Part shown: piece by piece, positions 8,562 to 16,640 of the stretch
How positions within the stretch are numbered: the first letter of the stretch is position 1
Layout: every line of letters starts with the position of its first letter
NCBI RefSeq assembly: GCF_947502995.1
Contig: NZ_CANNBW010000001.1
Span: forward strand, 62,001 to 126,000
Length of the DNA stretch: 64,000 bases
Direction of reading: 5' to 3'
DNA from: an uncultured Tenacibaculum sp.
GTDB lineage: Bacteria > Bacteroidota > Bacteroidia > Flavobacteriales > Flavobacteriaceae
Made by a program: the position numbers and the translations under genes
Notes under the pieces: model-generated
What the model was told of the DNA's origin: nothing
Seen by the model: the letters and a program-made list of their open reading frames with translations, nothing else
Database searches by the model: none

Positions 8562-8897
8562 ATGGAAAATCAAGATATTACAATAAAAATTACAGACAGA
8601 GAAGGTGTAACTCACGAAGTTCAAGCACCAACAGATATGAACATGAATTTGATGGAAGTAATTCGTTCTTATGAATTAGCTCCAGAAGGAACAGTTGGTA
8701 TTTGCGGAGGAATGGCAATGTGCGCTTCTTGTCAGTGTTATGTGAAATCAGATCATGAACTTCCAGAAATGTCTGATGATGAAGATGCAATGCTTGCAGA
8801 AGCCTTTTATGTTGAAGATAATAGTCGTTTAGGATGTCAAATTCATATGACTCCAGAACTAGATGGACTCGAAGTTGAGATTGCTCCTGAAAGTTAA
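8562..8897 (+). CDS. [2Fe-2S] ferredoxin, adrenodoxin/vertebrate type
   Basis: A 111-residue ferredoxin. The cluster ligands fit the C-x5-C-x2-C-x34-C pattern: Cys48, Cys54 and Cys57 in ICGGMAMCASC, and Cys92 in RLGCQIH. An extra Cys59 follows immediately. The acidic helix (PEMSDDEDAMLAEA) that docks to reductases in the adrenodoxin family is present. It is one base after the small membrane protein and close to a ferredoxin reductase and a diiron hydroxylase, which would be natural partners. Confidence 0.93.
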   Translation: MENQDITIKITDREGVTHEVQAPTDMNMNLMEVIRSYELAPEGTVGICGGMAMCASCQCYVKSDHELPEMSDDEDAMLAEAFYVEDNSRLGCQIHMTPELDGLEVEIAPES

Positions 8898-8921
8898 TTT
8901 TAATTTATTCTAAATAAGTGT

Positions 8922-8929
8922 TACATTTG
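8922..8929 (+). promoter_or_regulatory. Bacteroidota -7 element (TAcaTTTG)
   Basis: Exact TAnnTTTG match only 4 bases before the ATG at 8934. If used, the transcript would be almost leaderless. Confidence 0.45.
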
Positions 8930-8933
8930 CAAT

Positions 8934-9236
8934 ATGAATGTAGATGCAAGTGTTGAGTACGAAATCGATCTTAAAGAGATCACATTTTGTAAGTACGAAT
9001 TAAAAACAGTCAATAAAAGAATCCCTTTATCATTTCCTCAATTATTACAATTGAGAAAAAATGTATACAATCTTACAAAGCCAGAAGCTTTATATGATAT
9101 TATTGATTCTGAGAATTTTGTACTGCTTTTTGTTGCAGATAAACAGCATTTAATCTATTTAGATATTCCTCAAATCTTAAACTTAAGAAACACAATAGAT
9201 TCGTTTTTTTACAGTTTTAAATCAGTTTCAATCTAA
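8934..9236 (+). CDS. Conserved hypothetical protein (100 aa)
   Basis: A small soluble protein with no signal peptide. The pattern ITFCKYELKTVNKRIPLSF followed by LLQLRKNVYNLT and a closing IPQILNLRNTIDSFF suggests a compact alpha/beta fold with two related Leu-Arg-Asn helices (QLRKNV and NLRNTI). I do not recognise a named family. It has its own promoter element directly upstream and is followed by ferritin about 96 bases later. Function unknown. Confidence 0.7.
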   Translation: MNVDASVEYEIDLKEITFCKYELKTVNKRIPLSFPQLLQLRKNVYNLTKPEALYDIIDSENFVLLFVADKQHLIYLDIPQILNLRNTIDSFFYSFKSVSI

Positions 9237-9301
9237 ATAATATCCTTATTTAGACTTCCTTTAAATTTTGACTGTCAGTTTTTTACAGCGATGTATTGTC
9301 G

Positions 9302-9309
9302 TATTTTTG
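9302..9309 (+). promoter_or_regulatory. Bacteroidota -7 element (TAttTTTG)
   Basis: Exact TAnnTTTG match 23 bases before the ferritin ATG. No convincing -33 box or Fur-like palindrome was noticed. Confidence 0.5.
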
Positions 9310-9332
9310 TAATAAGTAAAAATTAGAATATC

Positions 9333-9839
9333 ATGAAAACAGCAATAAGAAAACAAATGACGATAAATCCTGTAGTTATGGATTTATTAAACAGTCAAAT
9401 AGCATTAGAAATGAAAGCCTCTGCATCTTATTTAGCTATGGCTTCATGGTGCGATCAAAGAGAATTATTGAACAGCAAATCATTTTTCTATAAGCAAGCT
9501 GAAGAAGAAAGAGAGCATGCAATGAAAATATTTGCGTTTATAAACGATAATGGTGGAGCAGCAATCTCTCCAAGTGTAGAAAATGTAAATAATGATTTCG
9601 AAAGCCTTAGAGCGATTTACGAAACTTCATTAGAGCAAGAAATAAATGTAACAGAATCGATTTTCAAAATCTTTAAAACAGCAAGAAAAGAAGACGATTT
9701 TGTAACAGAAGTATTCTTACAATGGTTCATTTCAGAACAATCAGAAGAAGAAGATACAATGAGAAGCATTATCGATGTATTTGATTTAATGGAAGGAATG
9801 CCATTAAAAATGATCGACGAAAGATTACCAAAAGAGTAA
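9333..9839 (+). CDS. Ferritin, iron storage
   Basis: A 168-residue four-helix ferritin that oxidises Fe(II) and stores the mineral in a 24-subunit shell. Ferroxidase-site residues are visible: the N-terminal Glu in ALEMKASASYLAMASW, the EEEREHAMK segment with Glu and His, and a later acidic helix (FISEQSEEEDTM). Length matches bacterial non-haem ferritin. It is followed by a strong terminator and forms the end of the iron/Fe-S block. Confidence 0.94.
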   Translation: MKTAIRKQMTINPVVMDLLNSQIALEMKASASYLAMASWCDQRELLNSKSFFYKQAEEEREHAMKIFAFINDNGGAAISPSVENVNNDFESLRAIYETSLEQEINVTESIFKIFKTARKEDDFVTEVFLQWFISEQSEEEDTMRSIIDVFDLMEGMPLKMIDERLPKE

Positions 9840-9863
9840 TTTGATGTATAACAATATACTAAG

Positions 9864-9898
9864 GTCCGAAGTTAATAACTTCGGACTTTTTGTTTTTT
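9864..9898 (+). terminator. Rho-independent terminator after ferritin
   Basis: Perfect 10-bp stem (GTCCGAAGTT, loop AAT, AACTTCGGAC at 9864-9886) followed by a T-rich tract. Confidence 0.9.
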
Positions 9899-9951
9899 AA
9901 GAATTCTTTGTAGAGTGACTTTTATCAGTCTGTAATCCACATTCTTTTTAT

Positions 9952-9959
9952 TATATTTG
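9952..9959 (+). promoter_or_regulatory. Bacteroidota -7 element upstream of hmgA (TAtaTTTG)
   Basis: Exact TAnnTTTG match about 190 bases before the hmgA ATG. If used, it gives a long 5' leader that contains a 19-codon open frame (9986-10045). The 306-base region between ferritin and hmgA otherwise holds only the ferritin terminator. Confidence 0.45.
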
Positions 9960-9985
9960 TAAGACAAACAACTAAATCGCTAAGA

Positions 9986-10045
9986 ATGTTCTGGTTAGGC
10001 TTACTAGCACACTTAAAATTTTTAATCAAGCGAAATCCTGAGTGA
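9986..10045 (+). CDS. Possible 19-residue leader peptide
   Basis: ATG at 9986 opens a 19-codon frame (Met-Phe-Trp-Leu..., ending in Glu and TGA) just downstream of the -7 element and about 100 bases before hmgA. It contains five Leu, two Phe and one Trp. The next genes degrade Tyr and Trp products, so an aromatic-sensing leader is conceivable, but the peptide holds no Tyr and no Trp run. It may be chance. Confidence 0.2.
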   Translation: MFWLGLLAHLKFLIKRNPE

Positions 10046-10145
10046 TAGGTTAATGGATCAATTTATCTATTTGAGAATGTAATGCTTAATCAATATTTTG
10101 ATTTTAAGTACACATTATATCATTAACAAATAAAACTATCGGCTT

Positions 10146-11303
<1,158 letters not shown>

Positions 11304-11396
11304 TCGCTAGTATTAATAAAGGAATTTGAAAGTATAGTAATAGACTTTCAAATGAATCAATTTTAACAATTATCCATGATATCTAATAATAAAAAC

Positions 11397-11480
11397 ACGT
11401 CAACCTGAACTTGTTTCAGGTTCTCATTATAAATTATTGTAAATGTTTTATGAGATTCTGAAATAAATTCAGAATGACGT
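11397..11480. repeat. Nested palindromic interspersed repeat, two inverted copies
   Basis: Two 31-base units (11397-11427 and 11450-11480) face each other with 22 bases between, and each unit is itself a hairpin (CCTGAA...TTCAGG and TTCTGAA...TTCAGAA). Arms differ at 6 of 31 positions; four of these form two compensatory pairs in the inner stem. A third unit, identical over 28 bases to the right arm in reverse, lies at 42969-42996. It resembles the REP-like repeats scattered between genes in flavobacteria. Confidence 0.75.
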
Positions 11481-11542
11481 CAACAATAATAATGATGATC
11501 TAGAATGGATATTTAATTTAATTTTTCAAATTAGAAATTAAG

Positions 11543-12706
11543 ATGAGTAATAAAGATATAAAATCAGTAAACTACGGTTTAGAAAAAATATTTGAAGGAG
11601 CACAAGATTTCCTTCCACTTTTAGGAACAGATTATGTAGAGTTTTATGTAGGTAATGCAAAACAAGCAGCCCATTTTTATAAAACAGCATTTGGTTTCCA
11701 ATCTTTAGCTTATAAAGGTTTAGAAACAGGATCTCAAGATGAAGTAAGTTATGTACTTGTACAAGATAAGATTCGTTTAGTATTAACAACTCCGTTAAAT
11801 AGTAAATCACCAATTAATGACCATATCGTTAAGCATGGAGACGGAGTTAAAGTTGTAGCACTTTGGGTTGAAGATGCTCGTTCTGCTTGGGAAGAAACTA
11901 CAAAAAGAGGAGCAAAATCTTACATGGAGCCAACTGTAGAAACTGATGAACATGGAGAAGTAGTGCGTTCTGGAATTTATACTTATGGAGAAACTGTACA
12001 TATGTTTGTGGAGCGTAAGAATTATAAAGGAACATTTATGCCTGGATTCATGGATTGGAAATCAGATTACAATCCACCATCAGCAGGATTAAAATACATC
12101 GACCACATGGTAGGAAATGTTGGTTGGGGTCAAATGAACAAATGGGTAAAATGGTACGAAGATGTAATGGGATTTGAAAACTTCTTATCATTTGACGATA
12201 AACAAATTCATACAGAATACTCTGCTTTAATGAGTAAGGTAATGAGTAATGGAAATGGACGTGTTAAATTCCCAATTAATGAGCCAGCCAAAGCAGCTAA
12301 AAGATCTCAGATAGAAGAATATTTAGATTTTTATGAAGGTGAAGGAGTACAGCATATTGCAGTTGCAACTGATGATATCATCAAAACTGTTTCACAATTA
12401 AAAGCTAACGGAGTAGAATTTTTGCCACCACCACCTCAAGCATATTACGACATGATTCCTGAACGTTTAGGAGTTCATAGAGATATGATGAAAGAAGATA
12501 TTTCTAAATTACAAGAATTATCAATTTTAGTAGATGCTGATGAGGAAGGATATTTATTACAGATTTTCACAAAACCAGTAGAAGACAGACCAACATTATT
12601 CTTCGAAATTATTCAAAGAATGGGAGCAAGAGGTTTTGGAGCAGGAAACTTTAAAGCTCTTTTCGAATCAATCGAAAGAGAACAACAAAGAAGAGGAACT
12701 CTATAA
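11543..12706 (+). CDS. hppD: 4-hydroxyphenylpyruvate dioxygenase
   Basis: Non-haem Fe(II) enzyme converting 4-hydroxyphenylpyruvate to homogentisate. The 387 residues form two vicinal-oxygen-chelate repeats. Metal-ligand regions are visible: IDHMVGNVG (about 186-194), QHIAVATDDI (about 271-280), and the C-terminal Glu in FFEIIQRMGARGFGAGNF (about 352-369). The C-terminal gating helix (ALFESIEREQ) is complete. It supplies the substrate of the preceding homogentisate dioxygenase and is followed by a strong terminator. Confidence 0.95.
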   Translation: MSNKDIKSVNYGLEKIFEGAQDFLPLLGTDYVEFYVGNAKQAAHFYKTAFGFQSLAYKGLETGSQDEVSYVLVQDKIRLVLTTPLNSKSPINDHIVKHGDGVKVVALWVEDARSAWEETTKRGAKSYMEPTVETDEHGEVVRSGIYTYGETVHMFVERKNYKGTFMPGFMDWKSDYNPPSAGLKYIDHMVGNVGWGQMNKWVKWYEDVMGFENFLSFDDKQIHTEYSALMSKVMSNGNGRVKFPINEPAKAAKRSQIEEYLDFYEGEGVQHIAVATDDIIKTVSQLKANGVEFLPPPPQAYYDMIPERLGVHRDMMKEDISKLQELSILVDADEEGYLLQIFTKPVEDRPTLFFEIIQRMGARGFGAGNFKALFESIEREQQRRGTL

Positions 12707-12726
12707 ATATATAGAATTGAGGAATT

Positions 12727-12764
12727 GAACCAAGAAGGAAATAATCTTTCTTGGTTCTTTTTTT
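12727..12764 (+). terminator. Rho-independent terminator after hppD
   Basis: Perfect 10-bp stem (GAACCAAGAA / TTCTTGGTTC, loop of 11) followed directly by seven T. Confidence 0.9.
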
Positions 12765-12845
12765 AATGTTAAAATTAAATAGAAGTCTTATAAGTGTGCA
12801 AAGTCTTGTATCTTGGCTTCTTTTATTCTTTAGTCTAAAAAACAA

Positions 12846-13763
12846 ATGAGTCGAGAAGAATTACTGAAGGCAATAGAAGAAAAGTATAATAAATTAGGAG
12901 TGCCAGTTGAGGCAATGCTAGAAGGTTTACTATGGAGTAAACCAATTACTTATTGGGATTATATTCAAACAGATGCATTATTAGGTTTACAAATCCCTAG
13001 AACTACACAACCAGATGAAATGGTGTTTATTATGTATCATCAGGTAAACGAGCTTTTGTTTAAAATGATTCTTTGGGAAATTGATCAAGTAGCGAAAAGT
13101 GTAGAAATTTCTGCAGATAAATTTTCAAAACATTTAATGAGAATAAGTAGATATTTCGATGTTCTATGCAGTTCATTTGATGTTATGGGAGATGGAATGG
13201 ATGTAGAACAATATCTTAAATTCAGAAATACACTAACACCAGCCAGTGGTTTTCAAAGTGCTCAATATAGAAAAATTGAATTTGCATCTACAGAATTAAT
13301 AAACTTAATAGATATTCGATTTAGAGATACTATAGATCGTAACTCGTCATTTAAAAATGCGTACGATCATTTATATTGGCAAGCAGCAGGGAAAAATTAT
13401 ACTACAGGTCAAAAAACAACATTATTAAAGTTGTTTGAAAAGAAATACATGGGAGAGTTTATGGAGTTCATGGAAGATTATAATGATATTAACCTTTCTA
13501 AGAAATTCCAACAGCTTCCAGAAGATATTCAAAAAGATGAAGCTTTAATTAAAGCAATGCGACATTACGATTATACAGTAAATGTAAAATGGGTTATGGC
13601 ACATTACAATGCTGCAGGAAAATATTTAGGAGGAAATGATACCGATTTAGAGGCAACAGGAGGAAGCAGTTGGAGAAAGTATTTACACCCTAAATATCAA
13701 AAAAGAGTTTTCTTCCCATATTTATGGAGTAAAGAAGAGTTAGAGAATTGGGGAACTTTTTAA
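12846..13763 (+). CDS. kynA: Tryptophan 2,3-dioxygenase family protein
   Basis: Haem enzyme that converts tryptophan to N-formylkynurenine, first step of the kynurenine route. The 305 residues carry the substrate/haem region IPRTTQPDEMVFIMYHQVNE (about 50-69), the segment RNTLTPASGFQSAQYRKIE, and the closing TGGSSWRKYLHP loop (about 276-287). It is transcribed separately from HPPD because a terminator lies between. The promoter region has a near-consensus -7 (TATCTTGG). Regulation is not evident from the sequence. Confidence 0.92.
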   Translation: MSREELLKAIEEKYNKLGVPVEAMLEGLLWSKPITYWDYIQTDALLGLQIPRTTQPDEMVFIMYHQVNELLFKMILWEIDQVAKSVEISADKFSKHLMRISRYFDVLCSSFDVMGDGMDVEQYLKFRNTLTPASGFQSAQYRKIEFASTELINLIDIRFRDTIDRNSSFKNAYDHLYWQAAGKNYTTGQKTTLLKLFEKKYMGEFMEFMEDYNDINLSKKFQQLPEDIQKDEALIKAMRHYDYTVNVKWVMAHYNAAGKYLGGNDTDLEATGGSSWRKYLHPKYQKRVFFPYLWSKEELENWGTF

Positions 13764-13801
13764 AACGATTTACAAAACCTTTACTAAAAAAATAAAGATA
13801 G

Positions 13802-13831
13802 AAAACTGCATGTTTTACATGCGGTTTTTTT
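13802..13831 (+). terminator. Rho-independent terminator after tryptophan dioxygenase
   Basis: 11-bp stem with one G-T pair (AAAACTGCATG / CATGCGGTTTT), loop TTTTA, then a T run. The rest of the 309-base gap to the next gene holds only a possible 29-codon frame. Confidence 0.88.
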
Positions 13832-13918
13832 ATTCTAAAACCTTTTTAAAAATAAAACTGTAGGGTTTTTATTTGTTCTGTTGTATTAATAACAAGGGAA
13901 CAAATTTTATATATAATT

Positions 13919-14008
13919 ATGGAACATTTTGGAGAATTTTGCTTGTTAATATCATTAATGTTAACAGTGTTAGGGGTTTATTTAGAGACGGATAATAATT
14001 TATTTTAA
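13919..14008 (+). CDS. Possible small membrane peptide (29 aa)
   Basis: ATG-initiated 29-codon frame with one hydrophobic stretch (CLLISLMLTVLGVYL) after a short polar N-terminus and an acidic tail. It stands alone between a terminator and the repeat-tailed lipoprotein gene, same direction. Such short AT-rich hydrophobic frames also occur by chance, so this is weak. Confidence 0.22.
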   Translation: MEHFGEFCLLISLMLTVLGVYLETDNNLF

Positions 14009-14072
14009 CAAAACCATAGGGTAAAAAAAAGTTGAGTTGTATTAAACCTGTAACAACAATAAAACATTTACA

Positions 14073-15032
14073 ATGAAACAATTTCGTACACTTTTTTTAG
14101 GAATTAGTTTAGCAGTCTTTTTTGGTTGCGCCGATACAAGTTTTGAAGGTCTTCCTGATGAACAAGGCGAAGAAAATCAAGAAGGTCAAGACAATCAAAC
14201 AGAAGGAAGAACAATTTTCGCAATAGACTTTGAAAATGATGCTGCAGGTTTTGTAGTGAATCAATTCGGAGATCATGTAGAAGGAAGTCCTGTAATTCAT
14301 ATTAATGAAGAACAAGAGAGTAAATGCGGAACATTATTTATTGGTAAATCAGAAGATTTTACTGAGTGGAATGGTTACGATTTTCAAGGGAACGACACAC
14401 AATTCATGGGCTTAGATATGGGAGCTTGTGGTGGTTTTTTTGAAGCGGTAGTAGAAACTGAGTTCGTTTTAGAGGAAAGTCTATCAGTCGAAAGAGCTAA
14501 GTTAGAATTTAAGTATTATATGCCTGGTAATTTCACAGGTTGGGGAGATCCATATCTTTTTAATGTCATTATTGAAAGAGAAGAAACAGATAATAATGGA
14601 TCTCAAGGTTCAGATTATGGAAACTTTGCTAATGCTTTTATAAAGTTTGAAGTAGAAGAAAATCAAGATGGTTGGGTGAATTTTTCAAGAGTGCTACCTG
14701 TAGACGTGCCAGCAGGTAAATACAAGTTGATTGTTGAGATTATCGGTTCTTCAGCTGCTATAGATGATATCAAATTAACTGATTTAAGTGATAGTCAAGA
14801 TGGCGACCAAGGTGGAAGCGATAATGATAACGGAGGTCAAGATGGCGACCAAGGCGGAAGCGATAATGACAACGGAGGCCAAGAGGGCGACCAAGGCGGA
14901 AGCGATAATGACAATGGAGGCCAAGATGGCGATCAAGGCGGAAACGATAATGATAATGGAGGTCAAGATGGTGACCAAGATGGAAACGATAATGACAATG
15001 ATAACGATAATGGGAATCAGGGAGATAATTAA
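14073..15032 (+). CDS. Lipoprotein with Asp/Gly/Asn-rich tandem-repeat tail
   Basis: A 319-residue exported protein. The signal MKQFRTLFLGISLAVFFGC ends in a lipobox Cys at residue 19. A Glu/Gln-rich linker follows, then a roughly 190-residue domain whose alternating strands and closing AGKYKLIVEI...AAIDDIKL resemble carbohydrate-binding jelly-roll modules (inference). The C-terminal 78 residues are four to five copies of a 14-residue unit, DGDQGGSDNDNGGQ, very acidic and possibly Ca2+-binding. It lies just upstream of a sigma/anti-sigma/receptor trio, separated by a terminator; a ligand-capture role for that system is possible but unproven. Confidence 0.75.
   Translation: MKQFRTLFLGISLAVFFGCADTSFEGLPDEQGEENQEGQDNQTEGRTIFAIDFENDAAGFVVNQFGDHVEGSPVIHINEEQESKCGTLFIGKSEDFTEWNGYDFQGNDTQFMGLDMGACGGFFEAVVETEFVLEESLSVERAKLEFKYYMPGNFTGWGDPYLFNVIIEREETDNNGSQGSDYGNFANAFIKFEVEENQDGWVNFSRVLPVDVPAGKYKLIVEIIGSSAAIDDIKLTDLSDSQDGDQGGSDNDNGGQDGDQGGSDNDNGGQEGDQGGSDNDNGGQDGDQGGNDNDNGGQDGDQDGNDNDNDNDNGNQGDN
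14799..15008 (+). repeat. 42-bp tandem repeat inside the lipoprotein gene
   Basis: Units start at 14799, 14841, 14883, 14925 and 14967; the first four are full length and the fifth drifts. Differences are mostly silent third-position changes. The 42-bp unit keeps the reading frame, so copy number can change without frameshift. Confidence 0.92.
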
Positions 15033-15086
15033 AAGTTGAACTTAGGATTTTTAAAAATTAATTATATGTAAGTTGATTCTTAAAGT

Positions 15087-15134
15087 AAAAGCAGAGCGAT
15101 TTGGTTCTTTTCTTTCTCATAAAGCTCTGCTTTT
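15087..15134 (+). terminator. Terminator between lipoprotein and sigma factor genes
   Basis: Perfect 11-bp inverted repeat (AAAAGCAGAGC / GCTCTGCTTTT) with a 26-base loop. The long loop is unusual; the right arm ends in four T only. Confidence 0.55.
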
Positions 15135-15179
15135 CAATATTGAACGTTAAAAAATATTACTCATTGAACTAAAAGGAGT

Positions 15180-15187
15180 TATTTTTG
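15180..15187 (+). promoter_or_regulatory. Bacteroidota -7 element (TAttTTTG)
   Basis: Exact TAnnTTTG match 5 bases before the sigma factor ATG, implying a near-leaderless message if used. Confidence 0.45.
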
Positions 15188-15192
15188 CAGTA

Positions 15193-15711
15193 ATGGAAGT
15201 AGGAGATAAATCATTGTGTGATTCGAAAGTGTTCGAACAAGTATACAAAACTAATGCAACTGCATTACGTAATTTTGTGTATTATAAGTGTGGGGATATA
15301 GATGTAGCTGAGGATATTATTCAAGATTGTTTTATGACAATCTGGAAAAAATGTTCTACGATAGTATTTAAATCTGTAAAATCGTTATTGTTTACCATGG
15401 CTTCTAATGCTTTTTTAAATATGGTAAAACACAAAAAAATAGTTTTAGAACATCAAAAACTAAATAAAAACATTAACGATAGAACTAACGAGAATCCTGA
15501 GTTTTTATTAGAGGAACAAGAGTTTTTAAAAAAACTAGAATCTGCAATTGCAGATTTACCAGATAATGAAAGAGAAGTATTTCTTTTAAATAGGATAGAT
15601 AAAAAGAAATACAGAGAGATAGCAGACTTACTTAATATTTCTATTAAGACAGTTGAGAAGAGAATGAGTAAAGCATTGAAGCAGTTGAGAAATCAAATAG
15701 AAGGTATTTAA
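15193..15711 (+). CDS. ECF RNA polymerase sigma factor (FecI-like)
   Basis: A 172-residue two-domain sigma-70 family factor. Region 2 covers about residues 10-80 (with DVAEDIIQDCFMTIW), and region 4 about 110-168, where the helix-turn-helix reads KYREIADLLNISIKTVEKRM. The three-gene layout (sigma, FecR-type anti-sigma 3 bases later, TonB receptor 2 bases after that) is the cell-surface signalling design in which ligand binding outside releases the sigma factor. It probably activates its own receptor operon; targets elsewhere cannot be seen. Confidence 0.92.
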   Translation: MEVGDKSLCDSKVFEQVYKTNATALRNFVYYKCGDIDVAEDIIQDCFMTIWKKCSTIVFKSVKSLLFTMASNAFLNMVKHKKIVLEHQKLNKNINDRTNENPEFLLEEQEFLKKLESAIADLPDNEREVFLLNRIDKKKYREIADLLNISIKTVEKRMSKALKQLRNQIEGI

Positions 15712-15714
15712 GAA

Positions 15715-16638
15715 ATGGAAAATCAAGAATTTGAAATATTATTAAATAAGTTTATAGAAGGAAACATTTCTTCCGAAGAACTTAATGTTTTAGAGAATTC
15801 GTCAGAATTTTCTACTTATAAAAAAATATTAGAAAGTTCATCGGAATTTTCTACTCCTTATGTAGATAATGATAAGTCATTTAATGCCTTCATGGAGAAA
15901 ACCAAGTTTAATGAGAAAGAGCAAAAACCTGTGCGAAAATTAAATAGATATTATTTAGTTAGCGGTGTTGCAGCTTCATTAATATTTTTATTTGGTTTAT
16001 TTCAAATATTCAATACCAACGAAACATACGCTACAGATTTCGGTGAGCAATTAGCTGTTTTATTACCAGATAGTTCAGAGGTAGTTTTAAATTCAGATTC
16101 TTTTTTAGAATTCAATAAAAAAGATTGGAAAAAAAATAGAAAGTTAAATCTTAAAGGAGAAGCATATTTCAAGGTTAAAAAAGGAAGCAAATTCGAAGTA
16201 GTAACTTCTGAAGGATCAGTAGCTGTATTAGGAACTCAATTTAATGTAAATCAACATAAAAACTTTTTAGAGGTACATTGTTTTGAAGGAAAAGTACGTG
16301 TAGTTAGAAATAAAGAAAAGTTTATTTTAACTCAAGGAGATGCAGTTCGTCAGATAGGAAATGCAGCATTTGAAAGCTGGAATTTTTCTGAAGTTTCACC
16401 AACTTGGAAAAACTTTGAAAGTAGTTTTAAAAACACACCATTACGATTTGTAGTGCAAAGTTTAATTAAAACTTATGGAGCTACTGTAATTTCAGATAAT
16501 GTCGATTTAGACAAACGTTTCTCTGGAAGTTTTCCAACAAATGATCTAGAAATTGCATTAAAAACAATTACTACTTCTATGAATTTAACTTACGATTTAG
16601 AAGAAGGTAAAAAAGTAACACTTCGATCTAAAGAGTAG
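15715..16638 (+). CDS. FecR-family anti-sigma regulator
   Basis: A 307-residue inner-membrane protein: cytoplasmic sigma-binding N-terminus (about 1-80), one transmembrane helix (VSGVAASLIFLFGLFQIF, about 85-102), periplasmic FecR domain (LLPDSSEVVLNSDSFLEF ... GEAYFKV ... VLGTQFNV), and a C-terminal DUF4974-like module (PLRFVVQSLIKTYGATV ... RFSGSF). It should hold the upstream sigma factor inactive until the receptor's N-terminal STN domain signals. The N-terminus carries a short internal duplication (SSEFST twice, 15 residues apart). Confidence 0.92.
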   Translation: MENQEFEILLNKFIEGNISSEELNVLENSSEFSTYKKILESSSEFSTPYVDNDKSFNAFMEKTKFNEKEQKPVRKLNRYYLVSGVAASLIFLFGLFQIFNTNETYATDFGEQLAVLLPDSSEVVLNSDSFLEFNKKDWKKNRKLNLKGEAYFKVKKGSKFEVVTSEGSVAVLGTQFNVNQHKNFLEVHCFEGKVRVVRNKEKFILTQGDAVRQIGNAAFESWNFSEVSPTWKNFESSFKNTPLRFVVQSLIKTYGATVISDNVDLDKRFSGSFPTNDLEIALKTITTSMNLTYDLEEGKKVTLRSKE

Positions 16639-16640
16639 AA

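Noticed and set aside
14799..15008. Possible CRISPR array
   Set aside because: The periodic units are contiguous with no unique spacers and encode protein in frame. No cas gene is present in the window.
14784..15039. Open frames on both strands over the lipoprotein repeat (65 to 84 codons)
   Set aside because: They are by-products of the 42-bp repeat, which stays open in several frames because its length is a multiple of three. The translated products are monotonous Met/Ile/Ala/Lys or Ile/Val/Ala strings.
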